NCBI GenBank assembly: GCA_964358485.1 | Contig: CAYHPY010000069.1 | Coordinates: 1-19,542 of the forward strand | DNA from: CAYHPY01 sp964358485 | GTDB lineage: Bacteria > Elusimicrobiota > Elusimicrobia > UBA1565 > UBA9628 | Direction of reading: 5' to 3' | Length of the DNA: 19,542 bases | In this document: one piece after another, positions 13,897 to 19,542 of the stretch | How positions within the stretch are numbered: position 1 is the stretch's first letter | How the letters are laid out: each line of letters starts with the position of its first letter | The notes under the pieces: model-generated | Seen by the model: the letters and a program-made list of their open reading frames with translations, nothing else | Told to the model about the DNA's origin: nothing | The model's database searches: none | Made by a program: the position numbers and the translations under genes

Positions 13897-15237
13897 ATGT
13901 ACCGGAAACTATTCCTTCTGCTGAACTTCGGGATGGCGGCCTCCTTCGGGTGGGCGTACTGGCTTTCCCACAACGCCGAATGGAAGAAATACCAGAAGGA
14001 GTACTACCGTAAAAGCGCGGAGGCCGCGTCAAAGGCCGGGGCCGCCGCCAAAGATCCCTCGCAGGCCAAAGCCTTCGAGGACGACGCCGAGTCCTGGCGC
14101 CGGCGCCCCTTGGAGATCAAGCAAATCATCTCCAAGGACCTGGGCCGCATCGACCGTTGCATCAGCTGCCACGTGGGAATGGACGAGTACTCCAACCCCA
14201 CCCTCCGGAACGATTTCACCGAGCATCCCTACAAGGCCCATCCCGCCGTCGAATCCCTGGGCAAGAAGCACCAATTTCAGAAATTCGGCTGCACGGTTTG
14301 CCATCAGGGACAGGGCCTGGCCACGGAAGCCGAGGACGCGCACGGCTTCGTGCACAACTGGGAAAAGCCCCTGCTCAAGGGAGCCTTGATTCAGGGCTCC
14401 TGCGTCAAATGCCACGAGGATTTCCGGAGCCTGAAAGGGGCGGAATTGGCCGCTCAGGGCCGAGGACTCATGGAGAAGCACGGTTGCTTCGGCTGCCATA
14501 CGATCAAGGGATTCGGGGGAACGGTTTCGGAGAACCTGGAGGCGGTCGCCGACAAGCCCTTCGAACGGATCAGCCTTTACCACTTCCCCCTCATGCGCAA
14601 GAGGGGAAAACCGATCCCCCGCCACGACTGGAACGTTCAGGAATGGATCCGGGGCCATCTGGTCAACGACCCAATGGTCATCGTGCCCAACGACCCGCAC
14701 GCCCATCACAATGCCGAACCCATCGCCCCCAGCGGCATGCCCAATTTCAGCAAGGAAATCACCGAGGATCAAGCGGAGTCGATCGTGGCCTACCTCATGG
14801 CGATGACGCCGGAAAATATCCCCAGCCGATATTATGTCTTCAAGGCTCCGTCCCCCGAGCCCAAGTTCGCCTCCTCCTTGGAGCACGGCCGCCATGTCTT
14901 CCAGAAATACGGCTGCCAGGGCTGCCACGGCCTCGAAGGAAAAGAGGGCCGCCGCAACTACAACGCCATGGGCCCCGGGCAATCCGATCACGAGAACGAC
15001 ATGGACAAGGGCCGGGAGCCGACCTTGGTGGACGTCGTGGGCACCTACACGCGCGACGAACTCCGCCACAAGATCGAAGCCGGGGTTTCCCAGGCCTCAA
15101 TTTCCAAGTTCAACCCGAAAGGACCGACCCCGCCCTTGTTTATGCCGGCCTGGAAAGATAAAATCAAGGGAGTAGAAATGGAAGATTTGCTGACCTGGCT
15201 CTTGAGCATCGGCAAAAAGCAGGAAGAAGCGTTCTGA
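13897..15237 (+). CDS. Pentaheme c-type cytochrome, membrane-anchored
   Basis: A 446-residue protein with an N-terminal hydrophobic segment (about 4-22) that is probably an uncleaved anchor, followed by an extracytoplasmic domain with five CXXCH sites: CISCH (88-92), CTVCH (132-136), CVKCH (169-173), CFGCH (197-201) and CQGCH (340-344). GMPNF (280-284) offers a Met ligand for one cytochrome c-like fold, and the last heme starts a second c-type domain (330-440). It begins one base after cytochrome b, where cytochrome c1 would stand in a bc1 operon, and so probably takes electrons from the Rieske protein. Its lower-potential bis-His-like N-terminal half and c-like C-terminal half look like a fusion. 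The exact family cannot be named from sequence alone. Confidence 0.85.
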   Translation: MYRKLFLLLNFGMAASFGWAYWLSHNAEWKKYQKEYYRKSAEAASKAGAAAKDPSQAKAFEDDAESWRRRPLEIKQIISKDLGRIDRCISCHVGMDEYSNPTLRNDFTEHPYKAHPAVESLGKKHQFQKFGCTVCHQGQGLATEAEDAHGFVHNWEKPLLKGALIQGSCVKCHEDFRSLKGAELAAQGRGLMEKHGCFGCHTIKGFGGTVSENLEAVADKPFERISLYHFPLMRKRGKPIPRHDWNVQEWIRGHLVNDPMVIVPNDPHAHHNAEPIAPSGMPNFSKEITEDQAESIVAYLMAMTPENIPSRYYVFKAPSPEPKFASSLEHGRHVFQKYGCQGCHGLEGKEGRRNYNAMGPGQSDHENDMDKGREPTLVDVVGTYTRDELRHKIEAGVSQASISKFNPKGPTPPLFMPAWKDKIKGVEMEDLLTWLLSIGKKQEEAF

Positions 15238-15241
15238 GGTA

Positions 15242-15258
15242 GGCGGGCACGGCCCGCC
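15242..15258. repeat. Perfect 7-bp hairpin between the two cytochrome c genes
   Basis: GGCGGGC (15242-15248) and GCCCGCC (15252-15258) pair around a 3-base loop, four bases after the pentaheme gene's stop region and just before the GGGAGG ribosome site (15261-15266) of the next gene. With no T-run it is unlikely to terminate; it may mark mRNA processing or tune translation of the downstream cytochrome. Confidence 0.5.
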
Positions 15259-15271
15259 AAGGGAGGCCGCC

Positions 15272-15853
15272 ATGAAGCGCAGTTTCGCCGCCGTCTTCGC
15301 GTTTTCGATGATTTTCGCCGTGACCCCGGGCCGCGCCGCTCAGTCCGAAGCGGAAGCCGAGAAGGCCAAGGCCCTGGCCAGCCCCTATCCCAGCGATTTG
15401 GGCCCCGTCACCATCGACGTGAGCGGCTACCCCGCCAACCACCAGGCCGGCTATAAAGTGATGGTCGCCAGGTGCGCCCAATGCCACGGTCCGGAACGGC
15501 CCCTCAACCATCGCTTCGTCGAGCCCGAGGGCGGCAAGGATGAGAAGGCCCAAGGCGCCGCCATGGCGGGCCTCAAGGCGAAGAACCCCGAGATGTTCAC
15601 CAGCCCGACCGTTTGGCAGGTCGAGGTTCGGGTGTGGGCGCGCTACGTCAACCGGATGATGAACAAGCCCGGCTGCAAGATCTCCAAGGAAGAAGGCAAG
15701 AAAATCTACGAGTTCATGGTCTACGACAGCCTCAAGCGCAAGACCGGCGGGGCCGCCAAATCCTGGGAGGCCCACCGCAAGAAGCTGGTCGCGGACTTCA
15801 AGGCCAAGCATGGCGCAAGGTATGCGGAGCTTGAAAAGGCGAAAGGCCTTTAA
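15272..15853 (+). CDS. Exported monoheme c-type cytochrome
   Basis: A 193-residue protein with a signal peptide (1 to about 22, ending GRAA) and one heme site CAQCH (Cys68, Cys71, His72) inside GYKVMVARCAQCHGPE. A Met-rich helix region (YVNRMMNKPGCKIS, about 127-140) could supply the sixth ligand. The C-terminal 50 residues are Lys/Ala-rich and probably helical. GGGAGG (15261-15266) lies 5 bases before the ATG. As the last gene of the Rieske/cytochrome b set it may be a third redox subunit or the mobile acceptor. The region between heme and putative Met is longer than in simple class I cytochromes. A specific family was not recognised. Confidence 0.83.
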   Translation: MKRSFAAVFAFSMIFAVTPGRAAQSEAEAEKAKALASPYPSDLGPVTIDVSGYPANHQAGYKVMVARCAQCHGPERPLNHRFVEPEGGKDEKAQGAAMAGLKAKNPEMFTSPTVWQVEVRVWARYVNRMMNKPGCKISKEEGKKIYEFMVYDSLKRKTGGAAKSWEAHRKKLVADFKAKHGARYAELEKAKGL

Positions 15854-15865
15854 TAAAAAGTAAAA

Positions 15866-15894
15866 GGCAACGGATCTCGGCAACGGATTAAAAT
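15866..15894 (+). promoter_or_regulatory. Direct repeat and candidate -10 upstream of the glycosyltransferase
   Basis: GGCAACGGAT occurs twice, at 15866-15875 and 15879-15888, three bases apart. TAAAAT (15889-15894) follows directly and could be a -10 with a start near 15901, the first base of the hairpin. No -35 resembling TTGACA is at the right distance (GGCAAC stands there), so an activator binding the direct repeat is possible. Confidence 0.45.
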
Positions 15895-15933
15895 ATGCAA
15901 CCCTCAAGCGGGCCTGACGGGAGGCCCGCTTGA
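15895..15933 (+). other. Possible 12-codon upstream ORF overlapping the glycosyltransferase start
   Basis: ATG at 15895 opens a frame encoding MQPSSGPDGRPA and stops at TGA 15931-15933, overlapping the TTG start at 15930 (TTGA). A ribosome translating it would open the hairpin and could reinitiate at the main gene. It would be translated only on transcripts starting upstream, for example read-through from the cytochrome operon. No ribosome site is visible, so this is tentative. Confidence 0.25.
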
Positions 15934-15936
15934 GGG
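15901..15936. repeat. Perfect 15-bp inverted repeat at the glycosyltransferase start
   Basis: CCCTCAAGCGGGCCT (15901-15915) and AGGCCCGCTTGAGGG (15922-15936) are exact reverse complements around a 6-base loop. The right arm contains the candidate TTG start (15930-15932). As RNA this would bury the start codon. Only a weak T-rich stretch (GTTGTGTTCGT) follows on the plus strand, so it is a poor intrinsic terminator for the cytochrome operon; on the minus strand TTGCATATTTTAAT follows. Confidence 0.75.
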
Positions 15937-17045
15937 TTGTGTTCGTCTACGGCTACGAGCCCTCCGGCCACGCCAGCGCGGCGCGGGCGGTGGAGGCGGC
16001 CCTGAAGGCGGCCGGTCCCGTGGAGACCGCGCACCTCAACATTTCCGCGGATCTGCATCCGATCCTGGGGCCGGCGGTGGCCCTGACCTATCTGCAATTG
16101 GTCCAAAAAGCCCCGACCCTTTGGGACTACCTCTACGACAACAAAGCCGTCGCCGATATCGCCAAGGAATTGCGCAAGCTTTACGGTCTTTTGGAAGGGG
16201 GGCGGGTTCTGGCCCGGGTCGAGGAACTCAAGCCCGACGTGATCGTCTGCACGCACGCGATGTCCTTGATGGCGATCGCCGCCGAGAAGGACCGGGGCCG
16301 GCTCAAAGTTCCCGTGGCGGCGGTGGTCACGGACTATTGGGTCCACACCTATTGGGCCCGCCCCTCGGTGGACCTCTACATGGTGCCCACGCCCGGCTTG
16401 GCGGAGTCCCTGCGGGAAAAGGGGGTCTCCTTGGACAAGGTCCGGGTGACCGGCATTCCCGTCCACCCCGCCTTCGAGGAACCTTTGGAGAAGGAGGAGG
16501 CCCGCAAACCCTTGGGCTTGGCGCCCGCGGCCAAGGTCGCCTTCGTCTCCGGGGGGAGCAAGGCCCTCGGACCCTTGCTCGAAATCATCGGGACCCTCTT
16601 GGCCCATCCCGCGGGGATCGACGTGATCGTGGCGTGCGGCTCCAACGAGGATTTGTACCTGAAGCTTCAGGCCAAGGCCCGGGGGGAACCCCGCCTGCGC
16701 CCGTACCCGCGCCGGGACCCGGCCGGGATGCGCGCTTTGATGGGCGCCTCGGATTTCTGCGTGGGTAAGGCCGGCGGGATCACCGTGGCCGAATGCCTGG
16801 CTCAAGGCCTGCCGCTGATCATTCACAACCCGATTCCCGGCCAAGAAGAGAAGAACTCGGACTTTTTGCTCAAGAACCAGGCCGCCCAGCGCGCCGACAC
16901 TCTGGAGGAACTGGGCAAGGTCGTCACGCGCCTCTTCTCGGCCCCTGAGCGGCTCATGGAGGCCCGGAGCAAGGCGCGCGCGGCCTCCCGGCCGGGCTCC
17001 GCGGGCCTGGCCGCTCGGGCCGTGCTGGAGCTCGTTAAAAAGTAA
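15930..17045 (+). CDS. Glycolipid glycosyltransferase, MGDG synthase/UgtP-like (GT28)
   Basis: Predicted to transfer a sugar from a nucleotide sugar to a lipid such as diacylglycerol at the inner face of the membrane. The 371-residue, two-domain GT-B protein starts with a glycine loop (VYGYEPSGHASAARAVE, His14), the acceptor-domain signature of MGDG synthases. It has TDYWVHTYW (134-142), VTGIPVHPAF (173-182) and the donor-site segment GKAGGITVAECLAQG (279-293) then PGQEEKNSDFL (303-313). No signal peptide is seen. An in-frame TGA at 15915-15917 forces the start to TTG 15930 or GTG 15939, both within or just after the hairpin. Sugar and acceptor cannot be read. The 3' end overlaps the convergent reductase by 11 bases. 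Confidence 0.83.
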   Translation: MRVVFVYGYEPSGHASAARAVEAALKAAGPVETAHLNISADLHPILGPAVALTYLQLVQKAPTLWDYLYDNKAVADIAKELRKLYGLLEGGRVLARVEELKPDVIVCTHAMSLMAIAAEKDRGRLKVPVAAVVTDYWVHTYWARPSVDLYMVPTPGLAESLREKGVSLDKVRVTGIPVHPAFEEPLEKEEARKPLGLAPAAKVAFVSGGSKALGPLLEIIGTLLAHPAGIDVIVACGSNEDLYLKLQAKARGEPRLRPYPRRDPAGMRALMGASDFCVGKAGGITVAECLAQGLPLIIHNPIPGQEEKNSDFLLKNQAAQRADTLEELGKVVTRLFSAPERLMEARSKARAASRPGSAGLAARAVLELVKK

Positions 17046-18048
17046 GAACGAGCTTTCCGACGGTTGTTCCCGAGGCGAGCAGGGCGTGGGCCTCGGCGGC
17101 CCGCTCGGCGGGGAATGAACGAACGGACGGCTTCTTGATCCTACCCTCCGCGATCCAGCCCAAAATCTCGCCCATGGCCCTTTGGACGCGTTCCCGCTCA
17201 TGGAAGAGATGAACCACGTTGAAGCCCGAGACGGTCCGGTTGGTCCCGGTCATCTCGAATGGGCTGAATGAGGGCACGCGCAGACGGTTATAGGCCAGGC
17301 TCAGAAGCCACAGCCCGCCTCGGCGGGGGAAAATTTCGGCGAAGCCGTAGACCGCGAGCCTCCCCCCGGGCTTGAGCCTGGAGAAGCCCGGGCGAAGGGT
17401 GCCGACCCCTCCTGAGTCGAAGATCGCGTCGAAGCCCTCCGGGGCCAGGCCGTCGGCCCGCTCCCACAGGGGGCCCGCGCTCCGGTCCACGACGGCGTCG
17501 GCTCCGAGGTTCCGGGCGGCCGCGATTTTTTCCGGCGAACCGACGACCCCGATCACCCGGCACCCCGCGATTTTTCCGAGCTGGACGAACGCCCCGCCCG
17601 CGCCTCCGGCCGCCGAGTGCACCAACAGGGTCTCGCCGGCCTCCACCTTGGCCGTTCGAAAAAGTCCGTGCCAGGCGGTCAGAAAGACCGCCGGCAGGCC
17701 CGCGCAGTCCTCCGCCGACCAACCGGCGGGGCGGGGGAAGACCTGCCAGGGCTCCACACAAATCTCCGAGGCGTAGCCCCCGAAGCGGGTGATCCCGAAG
17801 ACCTCCCGCCCTTCGGCCAGGCCGCTTTCGGCGGGGGCCTGGAGAACCCTCCCGGCGAATTCAAACCCCGGGGCGAGCGGGTACAGCCCCTTGGCCGCGG
17901 CGTAATAGCCCCGGCGGACCATGAGGTCGGCGAAATTGATTCCGGCGGCTTGAACCTGGATCCGGACCTGGCCCGCGGTGGCCCCTGGGCGCGGGCTGTC
18001 GATGAGGCGCAACGGAGCGCCGGGCTTGGAGATTTGGACCATGCGCAT
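17035..18048 (-). CDS. Zinc-independent MDR oxidoreductase, quinone-oxidoreductase/VAT1-like
   Basis: Medium-chain dehydrogenase/reductase predicted to use NADPH. With the start at 18048 it has 337 residues. The GroES-like domain carries AAGINFADLMVRRG (34-47) and PGFEFAGRV (60-68), as in quinone oxidoreductases; the Rossmann domain has LLVHSAAGGAGGAFVQLGK (141-159). Catalytic- and structural-zinc cysteines of alcohol dehydrogenases are absent. The start is ATG 18048 or 18042; the longer frame from 18090 would run through the peroxiredoxin promoter and into that gene, so it is rejected. No SD is visible. The 3' end overlaps the glycosyltransferase by 11 bases. Substrate unknown: quinone, enone, or an enoyl thioester are possible. 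Confidence 0.8.
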   Translation of the reverse strand: MRMVQISKPGAPLRLIDSPRPGATAGQVRIQVQAAGINFADLMVRRGYYAAAKGLYPLAPGFEFAGRVLQAPAESGLAEGREVFGITRFGGYASEICVEPWQVFPRPAGWSAEDCAGLPAVFLTAWHGLFRTAKVEAGETLLVHSAAGGAGGAFVQLGKIAGCRVIGVVGSPEKIAAARNLGADAVVDRSAGPLWERADGLAPEGFDAIFDSGGVGTLRPGFSRLKPGGRLAVYGFAEIFPRRGGLWLLSLAYNRLRVPSFSPFEMTGTNRTVSGFNVVHLFHERERVQRAMGEILGWIAEGRIKKPSVRSFPAERAAEAHALLASGTTVGKLVLTF

Positions 18049-18052
18049 TTGA

Positions 18053-18081
18053 TTGACTCGGGTTTGGCGTTCTGTTATACT
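18053..18081 (+). promoter_or_regulatory. Strong sigma70-type promoter of the peroxiredoxin gene, leaderless
   Basis: TTGACT (18053-18058), an exact 17-base spacer and TATACT (18076-18081) are followed by seven bases and the ATG at 18089. The expected start point is within a base of the ATG, and no Shine-Dalgarno is present. It lies five bases upstream of the divergent MDR gene's ATG (18048), so the two transcription units share this 40-base space. Confidence 0.78.
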
Positions 18082-18088
18082 AAAAAAC

Positions 18089-18565
18089 ATGCCCGTGAAG
18101 ACCCGCCCCGCGGAACTGTCCGTCGGCGAAGAAGCCCCCGAATTCGACCATTTCGATGAGGCCGGGGCGCGGCGACGGCTGGCCGATTACAAGGGAAAAA
18201 CCGTTGTATTGTATTTCTACCCCCGCGACAATACCCCCGGTTGCACCATCGAGGCCTGCGAATTCCGGGACCTCCGGAGCCGTTTTTCGGCCAAGGGCGC
18301 GGTCATCCTGGGCGTGAGCCCCGATTCCGCTGCCGCCCATTTGAAGTTCAAGGAAAAGTTCAAGCTTCCCTTCACTCTTCTCTGCGATCCCGACAAGACC
18401 CTCTGCAAGGCCTACGGCGCGTGGAAGGAGAAGGCGTTCATGGGGCGGCGGTTCATGGGCGTCGAACGGTCCACCTTCGTCATTGGCCCCGACTCCAAGC
18501 TCAAGGCCGTGTACCGGAAAGTCTCCGCGAAGGGGCACCCCGCGCGGGTCCTGGAAACCCTCTAA
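18089..18565 (+). CDS. bcp: Thioredoxin-dependent peroxiredoxin, BCP/PrxQ type
   Basis: Reduces hydroperoxides with thiols. The 158-residue protein carries YFYPRDNTPGCTIEACEFRD (42-61), giving peroxidatic Cys52 and resolving Cys57 five residues apart, the atypical two-Cys BCP arrangement. VERSTFVIG includes the conserved active-site Arg. The ATG at 18089 is set by the promoter just upstream; a longer frame from the ATG-like codon at 18053 would begin inside the -35 box. Its stop overlaps the ferredoxin start by one base (TAATG). Cytoplasmic: no signal peptide. Confidence 0.92.
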   Translation: MPVKTRPAELSVGEEAPEFDHFDEAGARRRLADYKGKTVVLYFYPRDNTPGCTIEACEFRDLRSRFSAKGAVILGVSPDSAAAHLKFKEKFKLPFTLLCDPDKTLCKAYGAWKEKAFMGRRFMGVERSTFVIGPDSKLKAVYRKVSAKGHPARVLETL

Positions 18566-18951
18566 TGCCCCTTCCCCAAAACGACGCGCGCCGCGCGGCC
18601 CTGGTCAAGGGCGCCTCCCGGGCCAAGATCAAGGCCTTGGTCAACTTGAGCGCCTGCACGGGCTGCGAGGTGTGCATCGCGGTCTGCCCGGTCCCGTCCT
18701 GCATCGAGAAATTCGGGTCGGACCCCTCCACCTTCGGGGTTTACGTCAACTACGACATCTGCATCGGCTGCCAACTTTGCGCCAAGGACTGCCCGTGGGA
18801 GACCATTAAAATGGTTCCGACCCCGACCGTGGCCGGACACGGAACCTCCATCGAATCGCAACCGAACCGGGAGCACGCCATCTTCGAGAAGCTGGAACTG
18901 CTCCCCGAGGAAGTTCGAAAGCCCGTGCAGACCCCCGCCCCCGCCGCTTGA
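18565..18951 (+). CDS. 2[4Fe-4S] ferredoxin-like protein
   Basis: Small electron carrier of 128 residues. Two cluster motifs are visible: CTGCEVCIAVCP (Cys31, 34, 37, 41) and CIGCQLCAKDCP (Cys66, 69, 72, 76); an extra Cys46 lies after the first. Basic residues precede the clusters (1-27) and a Pro/Glu-rich tail of about 45 residues follows, both beyond the classical 55-60-residue ferredoxin. The 24 residues between motifs form a longer loop than in clostridial ferredoxins. Coupled to the peroxiredoxin by TAATG; whether it feeds electrons to peroxide reduction or serves an unrelated oxidoreductase is not shown. It could also be a subunit of a larger redox enzyme. Confidence 0.85.
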   Translation: MPLPQNDARRAALVKGASRAKIKALVNLSACTGCEVCIAVCPVPSCIEKFGSDPSTFGVYVNYDICIGCQLCAKDCPWETIKMVPTPTVAGHGTSIESQPNREHAIFEKLELLPEEVRKPVQTPAPAA

Positions 18952-18989
18952 TCCCCTTTCAGCCACTCAATCATAGCCGCACTGACTAC

Positions 18990-18996
18990 GGAGGAG
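18990..18996 (+). promoter_or_regulatory. Strong Shine-Dalgarno of the RRM gene
   Basis: GGAGGAG, seven bases before the ATG at 19004, is a near-consensus ribosome site, in contrast with the leaderless starts elsewhere in the window. It fixes the start of the RRM protein. TTGATC at 18948-18953 overlaps the ferredoxin stop but has no good -10 partner. Confidence 0.75.
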
Positions 18997-19003
18997 TTCA
19001 ACA

Positions 19004-19542
19004 ATGGTAAATAATCTTTTCGTCGGAGGTCTCCCTTACGAGACCAAACGAGAAGAGCTGGAGAAGATGTTCGCGACCGTCGGGAAGGTCGTGAACGTGA
19101 AGATCATCATGGACCGCGAGACGGGCAAGTCGAAGGGTTTCGGCTTCGTGGAGATGTCCTCCGAGGCGGAAGCCAAGGCCGCCATCGAGAAACTCAACGG
19201 CGCCCAGATCGGAGCGCGCCAGATTTTCGTCAAGGAAGCCCGGCCGCCCGAGAAGCGGGTGCCGGGCGCGGCGCCCCGCCCCTCGTTCGGAGACCGACGG
19301 CCTCCCACCGGGCCCAGGCCCGGCGGCGGATTCGGGGACCGGGGCGGAGGCGGAGGCTGGCCCCCGAGCGAGGGGAAACGGGATAGTTTCGGCAAGGATA
19401 AGGAACGCGGCCGGAAATGGGGCAAAAAATCGGGCGGTGGCGGCAAATGGGACGACGCCCCGGGCGGCGGCCGCAAGGGCGGCCGGCCCGATGTCGAGCA
19501 AGAGGATCAGATAACGAGGCTCTGTCCCGTACCGCTCGTCCA
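19004..19542 (+). CDS. RRM-domain RNA-binding protein with Gly/Arg-rich tail (3' end beyond window)
   Basis: A bacterial single-RRM protein. The RRM spans about residues 3-78, with RNP2 LFVGGL (5-10) and RNP1 KGFGFVEM (44-51) including the aromatic RNA-stacking positions; ETGKSKGFGFV is near-identical to cyanobacterial and eukaryotic RRMs. After about 85 it becomes a low-complexity tail rich in Gly, Arg, Pro and Lys with GGGFGDRGGGGGW, GRKWGKKSGGGGKW and GGGRKGGR stretches, like cold-inducible glycine-rich RNA-binding proteins. No stop is reached by 19542 (179 codons). The last dozen codons (after RKGGRPDVEQ) lose the Gly-rich bias. Probable role is RNA chaperone or post-transcriptional regulator, known for the family but not shown here. 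Confidence 0.88.
   Translation, partial: MVNNLFVGGLPYETKREELEKMFATVGKVVNVKIIMDRETGKSKGFGFVEMSSEAEAKAAIEKLNGAQIGARQIFVKEARPPEKRVPGAAPRPSFGDRRPPTGPRPGGGFGDRGGGGGWPPSEGKRDSFGKDKERGRKWGKKSGGGGKWDDAPGGGRKGGRPDVEQEDQITRLCPVPLV

Noticed and set aside
11823..13973. A very long minus-strand open frame opposite the Rieske and cytochrome b genes
   Set aside because: It mirrors the codon structure of the real genes in G+C-rich DNA; its translation is low-complexity Gly/Asp/Gln/His-rich with no domain, while the plus strand has perfect heme and Rieske motifs.
15853..15936. The 15-bp hairpin as a standard terminator of the cytochrome operon
   Set aside because: It is not followed by a proper T-run and its 3' arm contains the only usable starts of the next gene; a partial termination role remains possible.
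15888..17201. A long minus-strand open frame opposite the glycosyltransferase
   Set aside because: The plus strand carries clear GT28 motifs. The minus frame is Gly/Arg/Pro/His-rich and also runs across the hairpin and the end of the MDR gene, typical of a high-G+C shadow.
18049..18090. A longer MDR protein starting at ATG 18090
   Set aside because: It would cover the strong divergent peroxiredoxin promoter and overlap that gene's start; MDR homology begins at about residue 15 of this version.

Overview
The window is a densely coding, G+C-rich bacterial chromosome segment. Genes overlap by 1-4 bases inside operons and no gap exceeds about 180 bases. The cell was probably Gram-negative and able to respire: there is a cytochrome b/Rieske complex with large c-type cytochromes, a cytochrome c maturation protein, a periplasm-type Cu,Zn superoxide dismutase, and FabA/FabB-like unsaturated fatty acid genes. 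I cannot name the phylum from sequence alone. An uncultured lineage such as Elusimicrobiota or a deltaproteobacteria-like group would fit, but that is a guess.

Region by region. (1) 1-3555, minus strand: a tightly coupled fatty-acid elongation operon read as FabI-like enoyl reductase, FabH-like KAS III, FabG-like reductase, FabZ-like dehydratase and a FabB-like KAS cut by the window edge. (2) 3657-4811, plus strand, divergent from it: an unusual tandem FabA protein with one intact active site and one decayed. (3) 4795-7476, minus strand: tyrosine phenol-lyase and a secreted subtilisin-like protease, separated by a large hairpin. (4) 7477-7655: a palindrome-rich divergent intergenic region holding four copies of a 15-base motif. 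(5) 7656-8267: a secreted or membrane-anchored Ser/Ala/Pro-rich protein of unknown function. (6) 8304-11633: ccsA-like, hemA, an exported-looking CbiX/SirB-like protein and sodC, all overlapping. (7) 11688-15853: Rieske protein, long cytochrome b, pentaheme cytochrome c and monoheme cytochrome c. (8) 15866-17045: a glycolipid-type glycosyltransferase whose start lies in a perfect 15-bp hairpin. (9) 17035-18048, minus strand: an MDR quinone-oxidoreductase-like protein. (10) 18089-18951: a BCP/PrxQ peroxiredoxin coupled to a 2[4Fe-4S] ferredoxin. (11) 19004 to the end: an RRM protein with a Gly-rich tail, cut by the window edge.

Regions 6 and 7 together read as a respiratory-chain module: the first enzyme of tetrapyrrole synthesis, heme attachment to cytochromes, oxidative protection, then a quinol:acceptor oxidoreductase with its own c-type cytochromes. 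Regions 1 and 2 hold every chemical step of a fatty-acid elongation cycle plus a FabA-like enzyme, suggesting a dedicated or unsaturated fatty acid route. No RNA genes, CRISPR arrays or insertion sequences were seen. Several transcription units appear to start with leaderless mRNAs, with a -10 box 6-7 bases before the ATG, whereas some other genes carry Shine-Dalgarno sites.
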